Shown: piece after piece, positions 1 through 8,303 of the stretch | Layout: each line of letters opens with the position of its first letter | Numbering within the stretch: position 1 is the first letter of the stretch | Made by a program: the position numbers and the translations under genes | Assembly (NCBI GenBank): GCA_023418255.1 | Contig: JAEZZZ010000082.1 | Location: forward strand, 1 to 36,303 | DNA length: 36,303 nucleotides | DNA from: Bacteroidota bacterium | Lineage (GTDB): Bacteria > Bacteroidota > Bacteroidia > Bacteroidales > Dysgonomonadaceae | Direction of reading: 5' to 3' | Notes under the pieces: model-generated | The model's database searches: none | Told to the model about the DNA's origin: nothing | What the model saw: the letters and a program-made list of their open reading frames with translations, nothing else

Positions 1-381
1 GAGGAATTCAATACCAGTCTTGCTAAAAAATTTGATGCTCGATGGATTAACATTGATAATTTACCCGATTTGGTGTTCGACCACAACCAAATGGTAAAGG
101 ATGCTTTAACACTTCTGCGCTTTAAAGTCTCAATGCAACCCATTATTTTTAACTTCTTTAACGATAAGTTCACACTCACACAGTTGCAAGATTTATATGA
201 AGGAATTTATCAAATGTCTGTGGACAAACGCAATTTTAGAAAAAAATTGGCTTGGATGGACATCCTTGATAAATTAGACGAAAAAGACAAATTAAACTCG
301 CGTAGAGGAGCTTTTTATTATAGATTCAACAAAGAAAAATATGATGAATTTATAAAAAGCGGAAAACGATTTTCGTTGTGA
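1..381 (+). CDS. NUDIX-type transcriptional regulator (NrtR/AraR-like), C-terminal part
   Basis: The reading frame is open from the first base of the window, so this is the 3' part of a longer gene (126 residues seen). The visible protein starts in a linker with DNLPDLVFDH and continues into FTLTQLQDLYEGI, DKRNFRKKL and RGAFYYRF. This is the winged-helix C-terminal domain found in Bacteroidota proteins that carry an N-terminal NUDIX fold. Members of this group act as repressors of NAD or sugar (for example arabinose) metabolism, the NUDIX part sensing a nucleotide or sugar ligand. The NUDIX box itself lies outside the window, so ligand and any hydrolase activity cannot be judged. A TTG at 70 could be mistaken for a start, but the homologous sequence extends upstream of it. 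It is on the same strand as carAB but 287 bases away, with a separate promoter in between. Confidence 0.8.
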   Translation, partial: EEFNTSLAKKFDARWINIDNLPDLVFDHNQMVKDALTLLRFKVSMQPIIFNFFNDKFTLTQLQDLYEGIYQMSVDKRNFRKKLAWMDILDKLDEKDKLNSRRGAFYYRFNKEKYDEFIKSGKRFSL

Positions 382-433
382 GGTGAATTGCTATTATCCC
401 GTCCTAAAACAATTCTCATTTTAGTGGTTTTAT

Positions 434-443
434 CGAACGTTCG
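434..443. other. 10-bp palindrome in the regulator-carA gap
   Basis: CGAACGTTCG is a perfect palindrome 53 bases after the regulator stop and about 70 bases upstream of the putative carA promoter. It could be a short operator or part of the regulator's 3' end; nothing else supports either. Apart from this and the promoter at 516-544, I see no gene in the gap 382-668. Confidence 0.2.
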
Positions 444-515
444 CACTGTAATGTGCAGACACAATAGTTCGTTATAAAATTTAAGTGTCTAAGTCAAAGA
501 ATAAAGTTTATTGTA

Positions 516-544
516 TTGAATACTCATATTTTTTTCTAACTTTG
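516..544 (+). promoter_or_regulatory. Putative promoter of carAB
   Basis: TTG at 516-518 is followed after 18 bases by TAACTTTG at 537-544, which matches the Bacteroidota -7 consensus TAnnTTTG. It lies about 125 bases upstream of the carA start, giving a leader of about 118 bases. The leader has a possible short stem (GCGTAA with TTACGC) but no riboswitch class that I recognise. Confidence 0.45.
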
Positions 545-668
545 TATCCTAATATCATAAATAATCCACATTTTCTATATATTGCGTAAGTCAAAAGCAA
601 GTTTATGTGTAAAGTTACGCTACAAGAAGATGCCTAAATTTACTGAATAATAAATATTTATCACGCTT

Positions 669-1739
669 ATGAACAAGGACAGACCTGTGCGATTAGTCTT
701 AGAAAACGGAGATGTATTTTATGGACGATCGTTTGGCGCAGAAATACCGACAGCCGGCGAAGTGGTTTTCAATACGGCAATGACCGGATACACCGAAAAC
801 CTCACAGACCCATCGTACGAAGGACAAATTTTAACGCTCACATACCCCATTATCGGAAATTACGGAGTCCCTGAAAATAGTAAGACAAACGGAATTTCCG
901 ATTTTTTTGAGTCGAATAATATACATATCAAAGCACTTTTGGTGCAAGATTATTCTCATCAATATTCCCACTGGAACGCGGTAAAAAGTCTTTCTGACTG
1001 GTTGAAAGAGGAAAACATTCCGGCTGTTTATGGCGTGGACACGCGTGCCATCACAAAAATACTTCGGGAGCATGGCTCAATGAAAGGAAAGATTGTTTTT
1101 GACAGCGATAATGAAATAGAATTTTATGATCCTGAAAGCGAAAACTTGGTCAGTAAAGTGTCATGCAAAGAACCAATTGAGTATAAAAACGGCGATAAAA
1201 AAGTAGTTCTTATCGATTGCGGTGTCAAGCACAACATTTTGCGCCGACTGCTTGCCAAAAAAATCCATCTGATACGTGTGCCTTGGGATTACGATTTTAA
1301 TCACATAGATTACAATGGTGTGTTTATTTCTAATGGACCGGGAAATCCTGAATATTGCACACAAACCATCAAAAACATTCAAAAAGCAATGAAGGGCGAT
1401 AAGCCTATTTATGGCATTTGCCTGGGCAATCAGCTATTGGCAAAGGCAGCCGGCGCAAAAACCTACAAACTCAAATATGGACATCGCGGAGTGAATCAGC
1501 CCGTGCGAGAAGTGGGCACAAACACATGCTACATCACATCGCAAAATCATGGCTACGCTGTTGATGCCGACTCGTTGAGCAAAGAGTGGGAACCCTATTT
1601 TATCAATCTTAACGATGGCACCAACGCGGGAATTCGCCATATGTCGAAACCGTTCTGTTCTGTGCAATTTCATCCCGAAGCTGCCGGAGGACCAACCGAC
1701 ACATCCTTTTTCTTTGACAAATTTGTGAAACAACTCTAA
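669..1739 (+). CDS. carA: Carbamoyl-phosphate synthase small (glutaminase) subunit
   Basis: This subunit hydrolyses glutamine and passes ammonia to CarB for carbamoyl phosphate synthesis, the entry to pyrimidine and arginine biosynthesis in the cytoplasm. The 356 residues have the usual two-domain layout: an N-terminal CPSase small-chain domain (residues about 5-140, with FNTAMTGYTE) and a C-terminal class I glutamine amidotransferase domain. The nucleophile elbow GICLGNQ places the catalytic cysteine at residue 251, and FHPEAAGGP supplies His335 and Glu337. Length is close to the family norm. The next gene, carB, starts 47 bases downstream on the same strand, so the two should be co-transcribed. 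A putative promoter sits upstream at 516-544. Nothing looks truncated. Confidence 0.97.
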   Translation: MNKDRPVRLVLENGDVFYGRSFGAEIPTAGEVVFNTAMTGYTENLTDPSYEGQILTLTYPIIGNYGVPENSKTNGISDFFESNNIHIKALLVQDYSHQYSHWNAVKSLSDWLKEENIPAVYGVDTRAITKILREHGSMKGKIVFDSDNEIEFYDPESENLVSKVSCKEPIEYKNGDKKVVLIDCGVKHNILRRLLAKKIHLIRVPWDYDFNHIDYNGVFISNGPGNPEYCTQTIKNIQKAMKGDKPIYGICLGNQLLAKAAGAKTYKLKYGHRGVNQPVREVGTNTCYITSQNHGYAVDADSLSKEWEPYFINLNDGTNAGIRHMSKPFCSVQFHPEAAGGPTDTSFFFDKFVKQL

Positions 1740-1786
1740 TGCATTATTCATCAATTTTGAAGTGAAATAAATAAAAACAAGATATA

Positions 1787-4700
1787 ATGAATTACAATCC
1801 CTCGCTTATATCGCCTGTGTCCATTATGGCTAATCCCAATCAGGAACAAACTGGCACTATAAAAAAAGCGCTCATCCTCGGTTCCGGTGCACTGAAAATC
1901 GGCGAAGCCGGAGAATTTGATTATTCCGGTTCTCAAGCACTGAAAGCACTGAAAGAGGAAGGCGTAGAGACCGTGCTTATCAATCCTAACATTGCCACCG
2001 TGCAGACTTCGCATGGAGTTGCCGATAAAATATATTTCTTGCCGGTGACTCCCTATTTTGTAGAAAAAGTGATTGAACGCGAGCGTCCGCAGGGCATCTT
2101 GCTCGCTTTTGGCGGTCAAACAGCTTTGAACTGTGGTGTGCAGCTCTACCAATCGGGAATATTGGATAAATACAATGTGCGTGTTTTGGGAACACCGGTG
2201 CAAGCCATCATGGATACCGAAGACAGGGAATTATTTGTTAAAAAACTGGACGAAATAGGCGTTAAGACCATTCAAAGCGTTGCTGTTGAGTCAATTGTCG
2301 ACGCTATTGCGGCGGCAGATGATTTAGGCTATCCTGTAATTGTGCGGGCTGCCTATGCGTTGGGTGGATTGGGATCCGGATTTTGCAACAATCGTGAAGA
2401 GCTAAAAGCACTTGCCGAAAAGGCATTCAACTATTCCGAACAGTTGCTGATTGAGAAATCGCTGAAAGGTTGGAAGGAAATTGAATATGAGGTTGTTCGC
2501 GACGCGTATGATAATTGCATCACGGTGTGTAATATGGAAAATATGGATCCTTTGGGAATTCACACGGGAGAGAGCATTGTGGTGGCACCGTCACAAACAC
2601 TCACCAATTCGGAAGTAAACAAACTGCGCGAGTTGGCGATCGAGATTGTTCGCCATATCGGCATTGTAGGAGAGTGCAATGTGCAATATGCATTCGACAC
2701 GCAATCAGAAGATTATCGTGTGATTGAGGTGAATGCTCGATTGAGCCGTTCTTCGGCATTGGCATCCAAAGCAACGGGCTATCCGTTGGCTTTCGTGGCG
2801 GCAAAATTGGGCTTGGGATACGGATTGTTTGACTTAAAAAATTCGGTAACAAAAACTACCGGAGCCTTTTTTGAACCGGCACTGGATTATCTTGTGGTAA
2901 AAATTCCTCGTTGGGATCTGGGCAAATTTGTCGGAGTTTCCAAAGAGATTGGCTCAAGCATGAAGTCCGTCGGAGAAATCATGGCAATCGGACGCACATT
3001 TGAAGAAGCCATTCAAAAAGGATTGCGCATGATTGGACAAGGCATGCATGGTTTTGTAGAAAACAAGGAGTTGAAAATTGCCGATATCGATAAGGCTCTT
3101 CGCGAACCGACCGACCAACGTATATTTGTAATTAGCAAAGCATTTCGGCAGGGATATACCATCAATCAAATTCATGAACTGACAAAAATTGATCGTTGGT
3201 TTTTACAAAAACTTTACAACATCATCCAAACGGCAGAGGCGTTGGAAAAACATGCGCCACAAGAAGCAATGGAGGATTATAAAACGAATGACGCCGACTT
3301 CGATTATATCCTGCGACGAGCCAAACAGCAGGGTTTCTCCGATTTCCAAATAACGCGCGCGTTGTGGAAAGAGGAGATGAACGAAACACACCAAGCACTT
3401 GTGCGAGCATATCGAAAAAAACGAGGTATCGTTCCTGTTGTGAAACAAATTGATACGCTTGCAGCAGAATATCCGGCACAGACCAACTACCTATATCTTA
3501 CTTACAACGGTACGGAAAATGATATCAATTTCACATCTGGCAATCCATCGGTTATTGTTTTGGGTTCGGGTGCTTACCGTATCGGCTCATCGGTAGAGTT
3601 TGACTGGTGCTCGGTAAACGCGCTGCAGACCGTGCGCAAAGAGGGTTATCGTTCCGTGATGATTAACTACAATCCGGAAACCGTTTCTACCGATTATGAT
3701 ATGTGCGACAGACTCTATTTTGATGAACTCACCTTTGAGCGTGTGATGGATATTATTGAGTTAGAATCACCTCACGGTGTTATTTTGTCTGTGGGCGGAC
3801 AAATTCCCAACAATCTTGCCGTACGTCTTGACCACGAAAACGTGAATATTTTAGGAACATCAGCACACAACATAGATCGAGCCGAAGATCGACATAAGTT
3901 TTCGAGCATGCTCGACACGCTTGGCATCGACCAACCGCGTTGGATGGAATTGACATCGCTGAACGAGATTCACACGTTTGTGGAAAAAGTGGGCTATCCG
4001 GTTCTTGTCAGACCATCGTATGTGTTGTCAGGAGCAGCCATGAATGTTTGTTCGAACGATGAAGAGTTGAAAAACTTTTTACAGCTGGCGGCGGAAGTTT
4101 CCAAAGAACACCCGGTGGTGGTGAGCGAATTTATTCAGAACGCGAAAGAGATTGAATTTGACGCCGTTGCTGATAAGGGTGAAATCATCACCTACGCCAT
4201 TGCCGAACATGTGGAATTTGCCGGCGTACATTCGGGCGACGCCACCATTCAATTTCCCCCACAACGATTATATGTAGAAACGGCACGCAAAATAAAAAAG
4301 GTAGCACGAAAAATTGCCGAAGCATTGCAAATATCAGGGCCTTTCAATATTCAGTTTTTGGCAAAAGACAATAAAATACGAGTAATTGAGTGCAATTTAC
4401 GTGCGTCGCGCTCCGTGCCTTTTGTCTCGAAAGTATTGAAGATTAACTTTATTGAGATTGCCACACAAATCATGCTTGACAAGAGGGTTGATAAACCCCA
4501 CAAATCGGCTTTCGACTTGGATTATGTGGGAATAAAAGCATCGCAATTCTCATTCTCGCGTCTTCAAAAAGCCGATCCGGTGCTGGGTGTCGATATGTCT
4601 TCCACTGGCGAAGTGGGCTGTCTGGGTGACAATTTTGATGAAGCATTGCTTACAGCGATGCTTTCGGTAGGATATTCCATTCCAAAGAAAAACGTACTTT

Positions 4701-5098
4701 TCTCGACTGGACCCACCAAATCGAAAGCCGATTTGTTGGAGTCAGCTCGCTTACTTCATACCAAAGGCTTCAATCTGTTTGCCACAGAGGGCTCTCAGAA
4801 ATTTCTCGTGGAGAATGGCGTCCCTGCCACACGCGTTTATTGGCCAAATGAGGAGAAGAAAAATTCCGATGCCAATGCCATCGAAATGATTCAGAAAAAA
4901 CAAATTGATTTGGTCGTTAATATTCCCAAAAACCTCACTCCGGGAGAACTGAAAAACGGATATAAGATTCGTCGGGCTTCCATCGATTTTAATGTGCCAC
5001 TCATCACCAACACAAGGCTGGCAATAGCTTTCATTAAAGCATTTTGCGGAATGGATGTGCACGATATTGCCATTAAAAGTTGGGATGAGTATAATTAA
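1787..5098 (+). CDS. carB: Carbamoyl-phosphate synthase large subunit
   Basis: This subunit makes carbamoyl phosphate from bicarbonate, two ATP and the ammonia delivered by CarA. The 1103 residues show the internal duplication of the family. Each half begins with a dinucleotide-like glycine motif (LGSGALKIGEAGEFDYSG near residue 30 and LGSGAYRIGSSVEFDWCS near residue 595) followed by an ATP-grasp domain. The last 150 residues form the methylglyoxal-synthase-like allosteric domain (FSTGPTKSKADL, then LFATEGSQKFLVENG). The annotated start adds about 25 residues before the first conserved motif. An in-frame ATG at 1826 is an equally good start and would bring the length closer to that of E. coli CarB. 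No frameshift was seen. It ends 136 bases before the start of the mannosidase gene, and a long hairpin at 5153-5200 lies between them. Confidence 0.97.
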   Translation: MNYNPSLISPVSIMANPNQEQTGTIKKALILGSGALKIGEAGEFDYSGSQALKALKEEGVETVLINPNIATVQTSHGVADKIYFLPVTPYFVEKVIERERPQGILLAFGGQTALNCGVQLYQSGILDKYNVRVLGTPVQAIMDTEDRELFVKKLDEIGVKTIQSVAVESIVDAIAAADDLGYPVIVRAAYALGGLGSGFCNNREELKALAEKAFNYSEQLLIEKSLKGWKEIEYEVVRDAYDNCITVCNMENMDPLGIHTGESIVVAPSQTLTNSEVNKLRELAIEIVRHIGIVGECNVQYAFDTQSEDYRVIEVNARLSRSSALASKATGYPLAFVAAKLGLGYGLFDLKNSVTKTTGAFFEPALDYLVVKIPRWDLGKFVGVSKEIGSSMKSVGEIMAIGRTFEEAIQKGLRMIGQGMHGFVENKELKIADIDKALREPTDQRIFVISKAFRQGYTINQIHELTKIDRWFLQKLYNIIQTAEALEKHAPQEAMEDYKTNDADFDYILRRAKQQGFSDFQITRALWKEEMNETHQALVRAYRKKRGIVPVVKQIDTLAAEYPAQTNYLYLTYNGTENDINFTSGNPSVIVLGSGAYRIGSSVEFDWCSVNALQTVRKEGYRSVMINYNPETVSTDYDMCDRLYFDELTFERVMDIIELESPHGVILSVGGQIPNNLAVRLDHENVNILGTSAHNIDRAEDRHKFSSMLDTLGIDQPRWMELTSLNEIHTFVEKVGYPVLVRPSYVLSGAAMNVCSNDEELKNFLQLAAEVSKEHPVVVSEFIQNAKEIEFDAVADKGEIITYAIAEHVEFAGVHSGDATIQFPPQRLYVETARKIKKVARKIAEALQISGPFNIQFLAKDNKIRVIECNLRASRSVPFVSKVLKINFIEIATQIMLDKRVDKPHKSAFDLDYVGIKASQFSFSRLQKADPVLGVDMSSTGEVGCLGDNFDEALLTAMLSVGYSIPKKNVLFSTGPTKSKADLLESARLLHTKGFNLFATEGSQKFLVENGVPATRVYWPNEEKKNSDANAIEMIQKKQIDLVVNIPKNLTPGELKNGYKIRRASIDFNVPLITNTRLAIAFIKAFCGMDVHDIAIKSWDEYN

Positions 5099-5152
5099 TC
5101 GACGACCTTTCTACGAGTCAATATTGACCTGTTGAAGGGGTGTAATGTAGCC

Positions 5153-5200
5153 TCATCAAATGTCGTATGGTATCACACCCATACCATCGGCGTTTGATGA
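5153..5200 (+). terminator. Two-tier hairpin after carB
   Basis: TCATCAAA (5153-5160) pairs with TTTGATGA (5193-5200). Inside it, ATGGTAT (5167-5173) pairs with ATACCAT (5181-5187) around a 7-base loop. The structure lies 55 bases after the carB stop and is followed by T-rich but interrupted sequence, so it may be a weak carAB terminator or a leader element of the mannosidase gene. A false in-frame ATG at 5160 lies inside it. Confidence 0.4.
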
Positions 5201-5234
5201 TGTATATGTTTCTTTTACAAAAATATATAATGAT

Positions 5235-7586
5235 ATGTTTACACGCTCTCTTAAATCAAAAACAATCGTTTTTCTTCTGACAGTCGTCGCACTCGGTGTA
5301 ATACCGTTGCGGGCGCAATATAAATTTCTGCCCTATGTAAATCCTTTAATTGGCACAAAAAATATGGGACACACATTTCCCGGAGCTTGTGCGCCCTTTG
5401 GTCTGGTGCAATTAAGTCCTGATACCGAAATGATACCACACAATATCAATGGAGAGTATCAACCGGAAACCTATCGCTATTGCGCCGGATATCAGTATGA
5501 CGATAAAACTATTGTAGGATTCACCCATACGCACTTTAATGGAACAGGACATTCTGATTTGGGAGATATTCTCATTATGCCTACAATCGGTGAAGTGCTA
5601 TTGGATATGGGAACAGAACTAGAGCCTGAAAGTGGCTATCGTTCGCGATTCTCGCATCAAAACGAAATGACAGAAGCAGGATATTATTCCGTCATGTTAA
5701 GTGATTACAACGTTCGTGCCGAATTGACCGCAACCGAGCGGGTGGGAGTACATCGTTACACATTTCCGAAAGAGGTGAAAGAAGGACATATTATTCTTGA
5801 TTTGAATTATGGTATTTATCATTATGATGGAAAAGTACTAATGGCAAATTTGCGAAAAGAAGACGATTACACCTTGACGGGATATCGCATTACGCGAGGT
5901 TGGTCACGCATGAATTATACCTATTTTGCAGTGAAATTTTCAAAACCGATACTGAATTATGGTTGTCGAAACAATGAGAAAGTACTTTATAGCGGTTTTT
6001 GGCGAAAGTTTGACATGATGAATGATTTTCCTGAAATGTTTGGAAAAAATCTAACTGCTTTTTTTAATTTTGATGTAAGCGATGGCGAGCCGTTGGAAGT
6101 GCATGTCGCTCTTTCGCCGGTGGATTGTTTGGGTGCGATGAAAAATCTAAAAACTGAAACTGAAGGACTAACTTTTGACGATATTCGCATTGCTACACAA
6201 GCAAAATGGGATAAAGAACTCAGTTGCATTAAAATTGATGCCGATGAAGATACGAAGCATGTTTTTTATACAGCGCTTTATCATACAATGATAAACCCAT
6301 CCGTCTATCAAGATGTTGATGGACGCTATCGCGGAATCGATCACAATATTCATCAGGCAAAACTGAATGAAGTCAATTACACTGTTTTTTCCGTGTGGGA
6401 CACTTTTCGTGCGCAACATCCCTTGATGAATCTGCTGAAACCCTCGCGAAGCATTCATTTTGTAGAATCGATGCTGAACCATTATGAGCAAAGTGTCCAT
6501 AAAGCCTTGCCCGTGTGGTCGCACATGGGTAATGAAAATTGGTGCATGATTGGTTATCATTCTGTTTCGGTATTGGCGGACGCCATCGAAAAAGGACTGG
6601 AAATTGATGTAGATAAGGCTTTGGAAGCGTGTGTAAACAGTTCCAATCTTCTTTATTATGATGGAATCGATGAGTACAAATCTATCGGATATGTTCCGTT
6701 AGAAAGGTCGATGTCTGCTGCTTCCATTACATTGGAATATAGTTACGATGATTGGACTATTTATACTCTTTCAAAAAAAGTGAATAATTCCAATTTGGCG
6801 AATCAGTATGCAAAACAAGCGCTGAATTATCGTTCCATATTTGATGTGTCGTTGGGATTTGCTCGACCAAAACACAGAAACGGACTTTTTAAGGAAGAAT
6901 TTGATTTGTTGAGTACTCATGGACAGGGATTTATAGAGGGTAATTCATGGAATTATTCCTTTTTTGTGCCACACGATGTTTTTGGTTTGATGAATCAGAT
7001 GGGAGGTGAAAAACAATTTGTAAGACGATTGGATTCGCTTTTTACGATGTCGCTTCCTGAAAAATATTTCAAAAACACGGAAGATATCAGCCATGAGGGA
7101 ATCATCGGAAATTATGTGCATGGAAATGAGCCAAGCCATCATATTCCCTATTTATATAAATGGACTCAGAGTCCATGGAAATCAGAGCCTCGTTTACGCG
7201 AAATCATGAAAACCATGTATAAAAACAGCATTGATGGATTGTCCGGAAACGATGACTGTGGACAAATGTCGGCTTGGTACATCTTTTCAGCATTGGGCTT
7301 TTACCCCGTCTGTCCGGGTACGAATCAATATGTCTTAGGCGTTCCGATTGTGAAACAAGCAATCATAACGTTAGAAAATGGCAGAGAATTCACTATTGAA
7401 TCTGCAAATTTATCTGATTCGAACGTTTACGTTAACGAGATGACGCTCAATGGACAAAAATACCATAAAGCCTTCATCACTCACAATGATATTCTCAAAG
7501 GAGGAAAATTGATATTTAACATGGGGAGCAAACCAAATAAAGAGATGAGAACATACGTAAAACCATACTCGTTTACCATCAAATAG
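5235..7586 (+). CDS. Secreted GH92 family alpha-mannosidase
   Basis: GH92 enzymes are calcium-dependent, inverting exo-alpha-mannosidases that trim mannan and high-mannose N-glycans in the Bacteroidota periplasm or at the surface. The start at 5235 is chosen because it gives a classical signal peptide (FTRSLKSKTIVFLLTVVALG, cleavage near RAQ). The longer frame from 5160 would place 25 hydrophilic residues before it. The 783-residue protein has the N-terminal beta-sandwich start VNPLIGTKNMGHTFPGA and the conserved THFNGTGHSDLGD. It also has EGNSWNY, whose Glu568 matches the general acid region; HGNEPSHHIPYLY; and GNDDCGQMSAWY near residues 671-682, which carries the general-base aspartates. 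Linkage specificity (1,2, 1,3, 1,4 or 1,6) cannot be read by eye. It is followed by a 203-base gap with its own promoter, so it may be a separate unit from the DoxX cluster. Confidence 0.93.
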   Translation: MFTRSLKSKTIVFLLTVVALGVIPLRAQYKFLPYVNPLIGTKNMGHTFPGACAPFGLVQLSPDTEMIPHNINGEYQPETYRYCAGYQYDDKTIVGFTHTHFNGTGHSDLGDILIMPTIGEVLLDMGTELEPESGYRSRFSHQNEMTEAGYYSVMLSDYNVRAELTATERVGVHRYTFPKEVKEGHIILDLNYGIYHYDGKVLMANLRKEDDYTLTGYRITRGWSRMNYTYFAVKFSKPILNYGCRNNEKVLYSGFWRKFDMMNDFPEMFGKNLTAFFNFDVSDGEPLEVHVALSPVDCLGAMKNLKTETEGLTFDDIRIATQAKWDKELSCIKIDADEDTKHVFYTALYHTMINPSVYQDVDGRYRGIDHNIHQAKLNEVNYTVFSVWDTFRAQHPLMNLLKPSRSIHFVESMLNHYEQSVHKALPVWSHMGNENWCMIGYHSVSVLADAIEKGLEIDVDKALEACVNSSNLLYYDGIDEYKSIGYVPLERSMSAASITLEYSYDDWTIYTLSKKVNNSNLANQYAKQALNYRSIFDVSLGFARPKHRNGLFKEEFDLLSTHGQGFIEGNSWNYSFFVPHDVFGLMNQMGGEKQFVRRLDSLFTMSLPEKYFKNTEDISHEGIIGNYVHGNEPSHHIPYLYKWTQSPWKSEPRLREIMKTMYKNSIDGLSGNDDCGQMSAWYIFSALGFYPVCPGTNQYVLGVPIVKQAIITLENGREFTIESANLSDSNVYVNEMTLNGQKYHKAFITHNDILKGGKLIFNMGSKPNKEMRTYVKPYSFTIK

Positions 7587-7708
7587 TTTGTGCAAGCTAT
7601 CTCTTAGATTTGAATTTTTTATTTTCCGGTACTTATCGTTGAAAAATCTGAACGATAGCACTGTATTAAAAATAAATGGAGTTCAGCTAAAAATAATGAA
7701 GCGTTATT

Positions 7709-7738
7709 TTTGCATTTAAAATCTTTGTGCTAACTTTA
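7709..7738 (+). promoter_or_regulatory. Putative promoter of the DoxX-oxidoreductase cluster
   Basis: TTTG at 7709-7712 is followed after 18 bases by TAACTTTA at 7731-7738, one mismatch from the Bacteroidota -7 box TAnnTTTG. It lies 51 bases before the DoxX start in the 203-base gap after the mannosidase gene, in which I see nothing else. Confidence 0.4.
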
Positions 7739-7789
7739 CGGTTAGAATATGAACAATATCACCGTTTTTTTTACAAATGACCCAACGTA

Positions 7790-8287
7790 ATGACACACAA
7801 CAAGCCGATTAAATACTCAAAAGCTCAACTTATTGGTATGGTTTCCTTACGGGTATTGATAGGTTGGTATTTCTTATATGAAGGAGTGGTGAAACTCTTT
7901 TCCGCTAACTGGACATCGTTTCCATATCTCATGGATTCAAAAGGATGGTTTGCTGCATTTTTTATACACTTGGCAGAAACACCAACGTTGTTATCCGTTG
8001 TGGATTTCATCAATGTATATGGATTGATATTGGTGGGATTATCGCTTATCCTCGGATGTTTTGCGCCACTTGGAAAGATTGCCGCAGCACTTTTTCTCAT
8101 TATGTTTTATCTTTCTCATCCACCAATTATCCATGCGACCTATCTGTTGCCACCCGAAGGATCCTATTTGTGGGTAAACAAAAACTTGATTATGTTGAGC
8201 GCGGTTGTTGTGTTGACACTCTTCCCCACATCACAAATAATCGGGTTTGACAGATATATCAAAAGATATCGACAGAGAAAAAAATAG
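7790..8287 (+). CDS. DoxX family integral membrane protein
   Basis: The 165 residues contain four hydrophobic segments (about 13-30, 65-88, 92-110 and 130-150) and the DoxX-type opening LRVLIGWYFLYEGVVKLF. The third segment is followed by a periplasmic or cytoplasmic loop with HPPIIHATYLLPPEG. DoxX is named from the quinone-linked thiosulfate oxidoreductase of Acidianus; most bacterial members have unknown function and are thought to interact with quinones. It is the first gene of a four-gene run: the next start is 16 bases after its stop. In this context it could take electrons from the oxidoreductases or anchor them, but that is inference. The C-terminus is strongly basic (RYIKRYRQRKK), suggesting a cytoplasmic end. 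Confidence 0.85.
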   Translation: MTHNKPIKYSKAQLIGMVSLRVLIGWYFLYEGVVKLFSANWTSFPYLMDSKGWFAAFFIHLAETPTLLSVVDFINVYGLILVGLSLILGCFAPLGKIAAALFLIMFYLSHPPIIHATYLLPPEGSYLWVNKNLIMLSAVVVLTLFPTSQIIGFDRYIKRYRQRKK

Positions 8288-8303
8288 AAAATCAGAAAGT
8301 ATA

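Noticed and set aside
1751..2203. 150-codon minus-strand open frame opposite carB
   Set aside because: It is an antisense shadow of the strongly conserved carB start region.
5160..5234. Upstream in-frame start for the GH92 gene
   Set aside because: It would place 25 hydrophilic residues before a clear signal peptide and lies within a hairpin; 5235 fits better.
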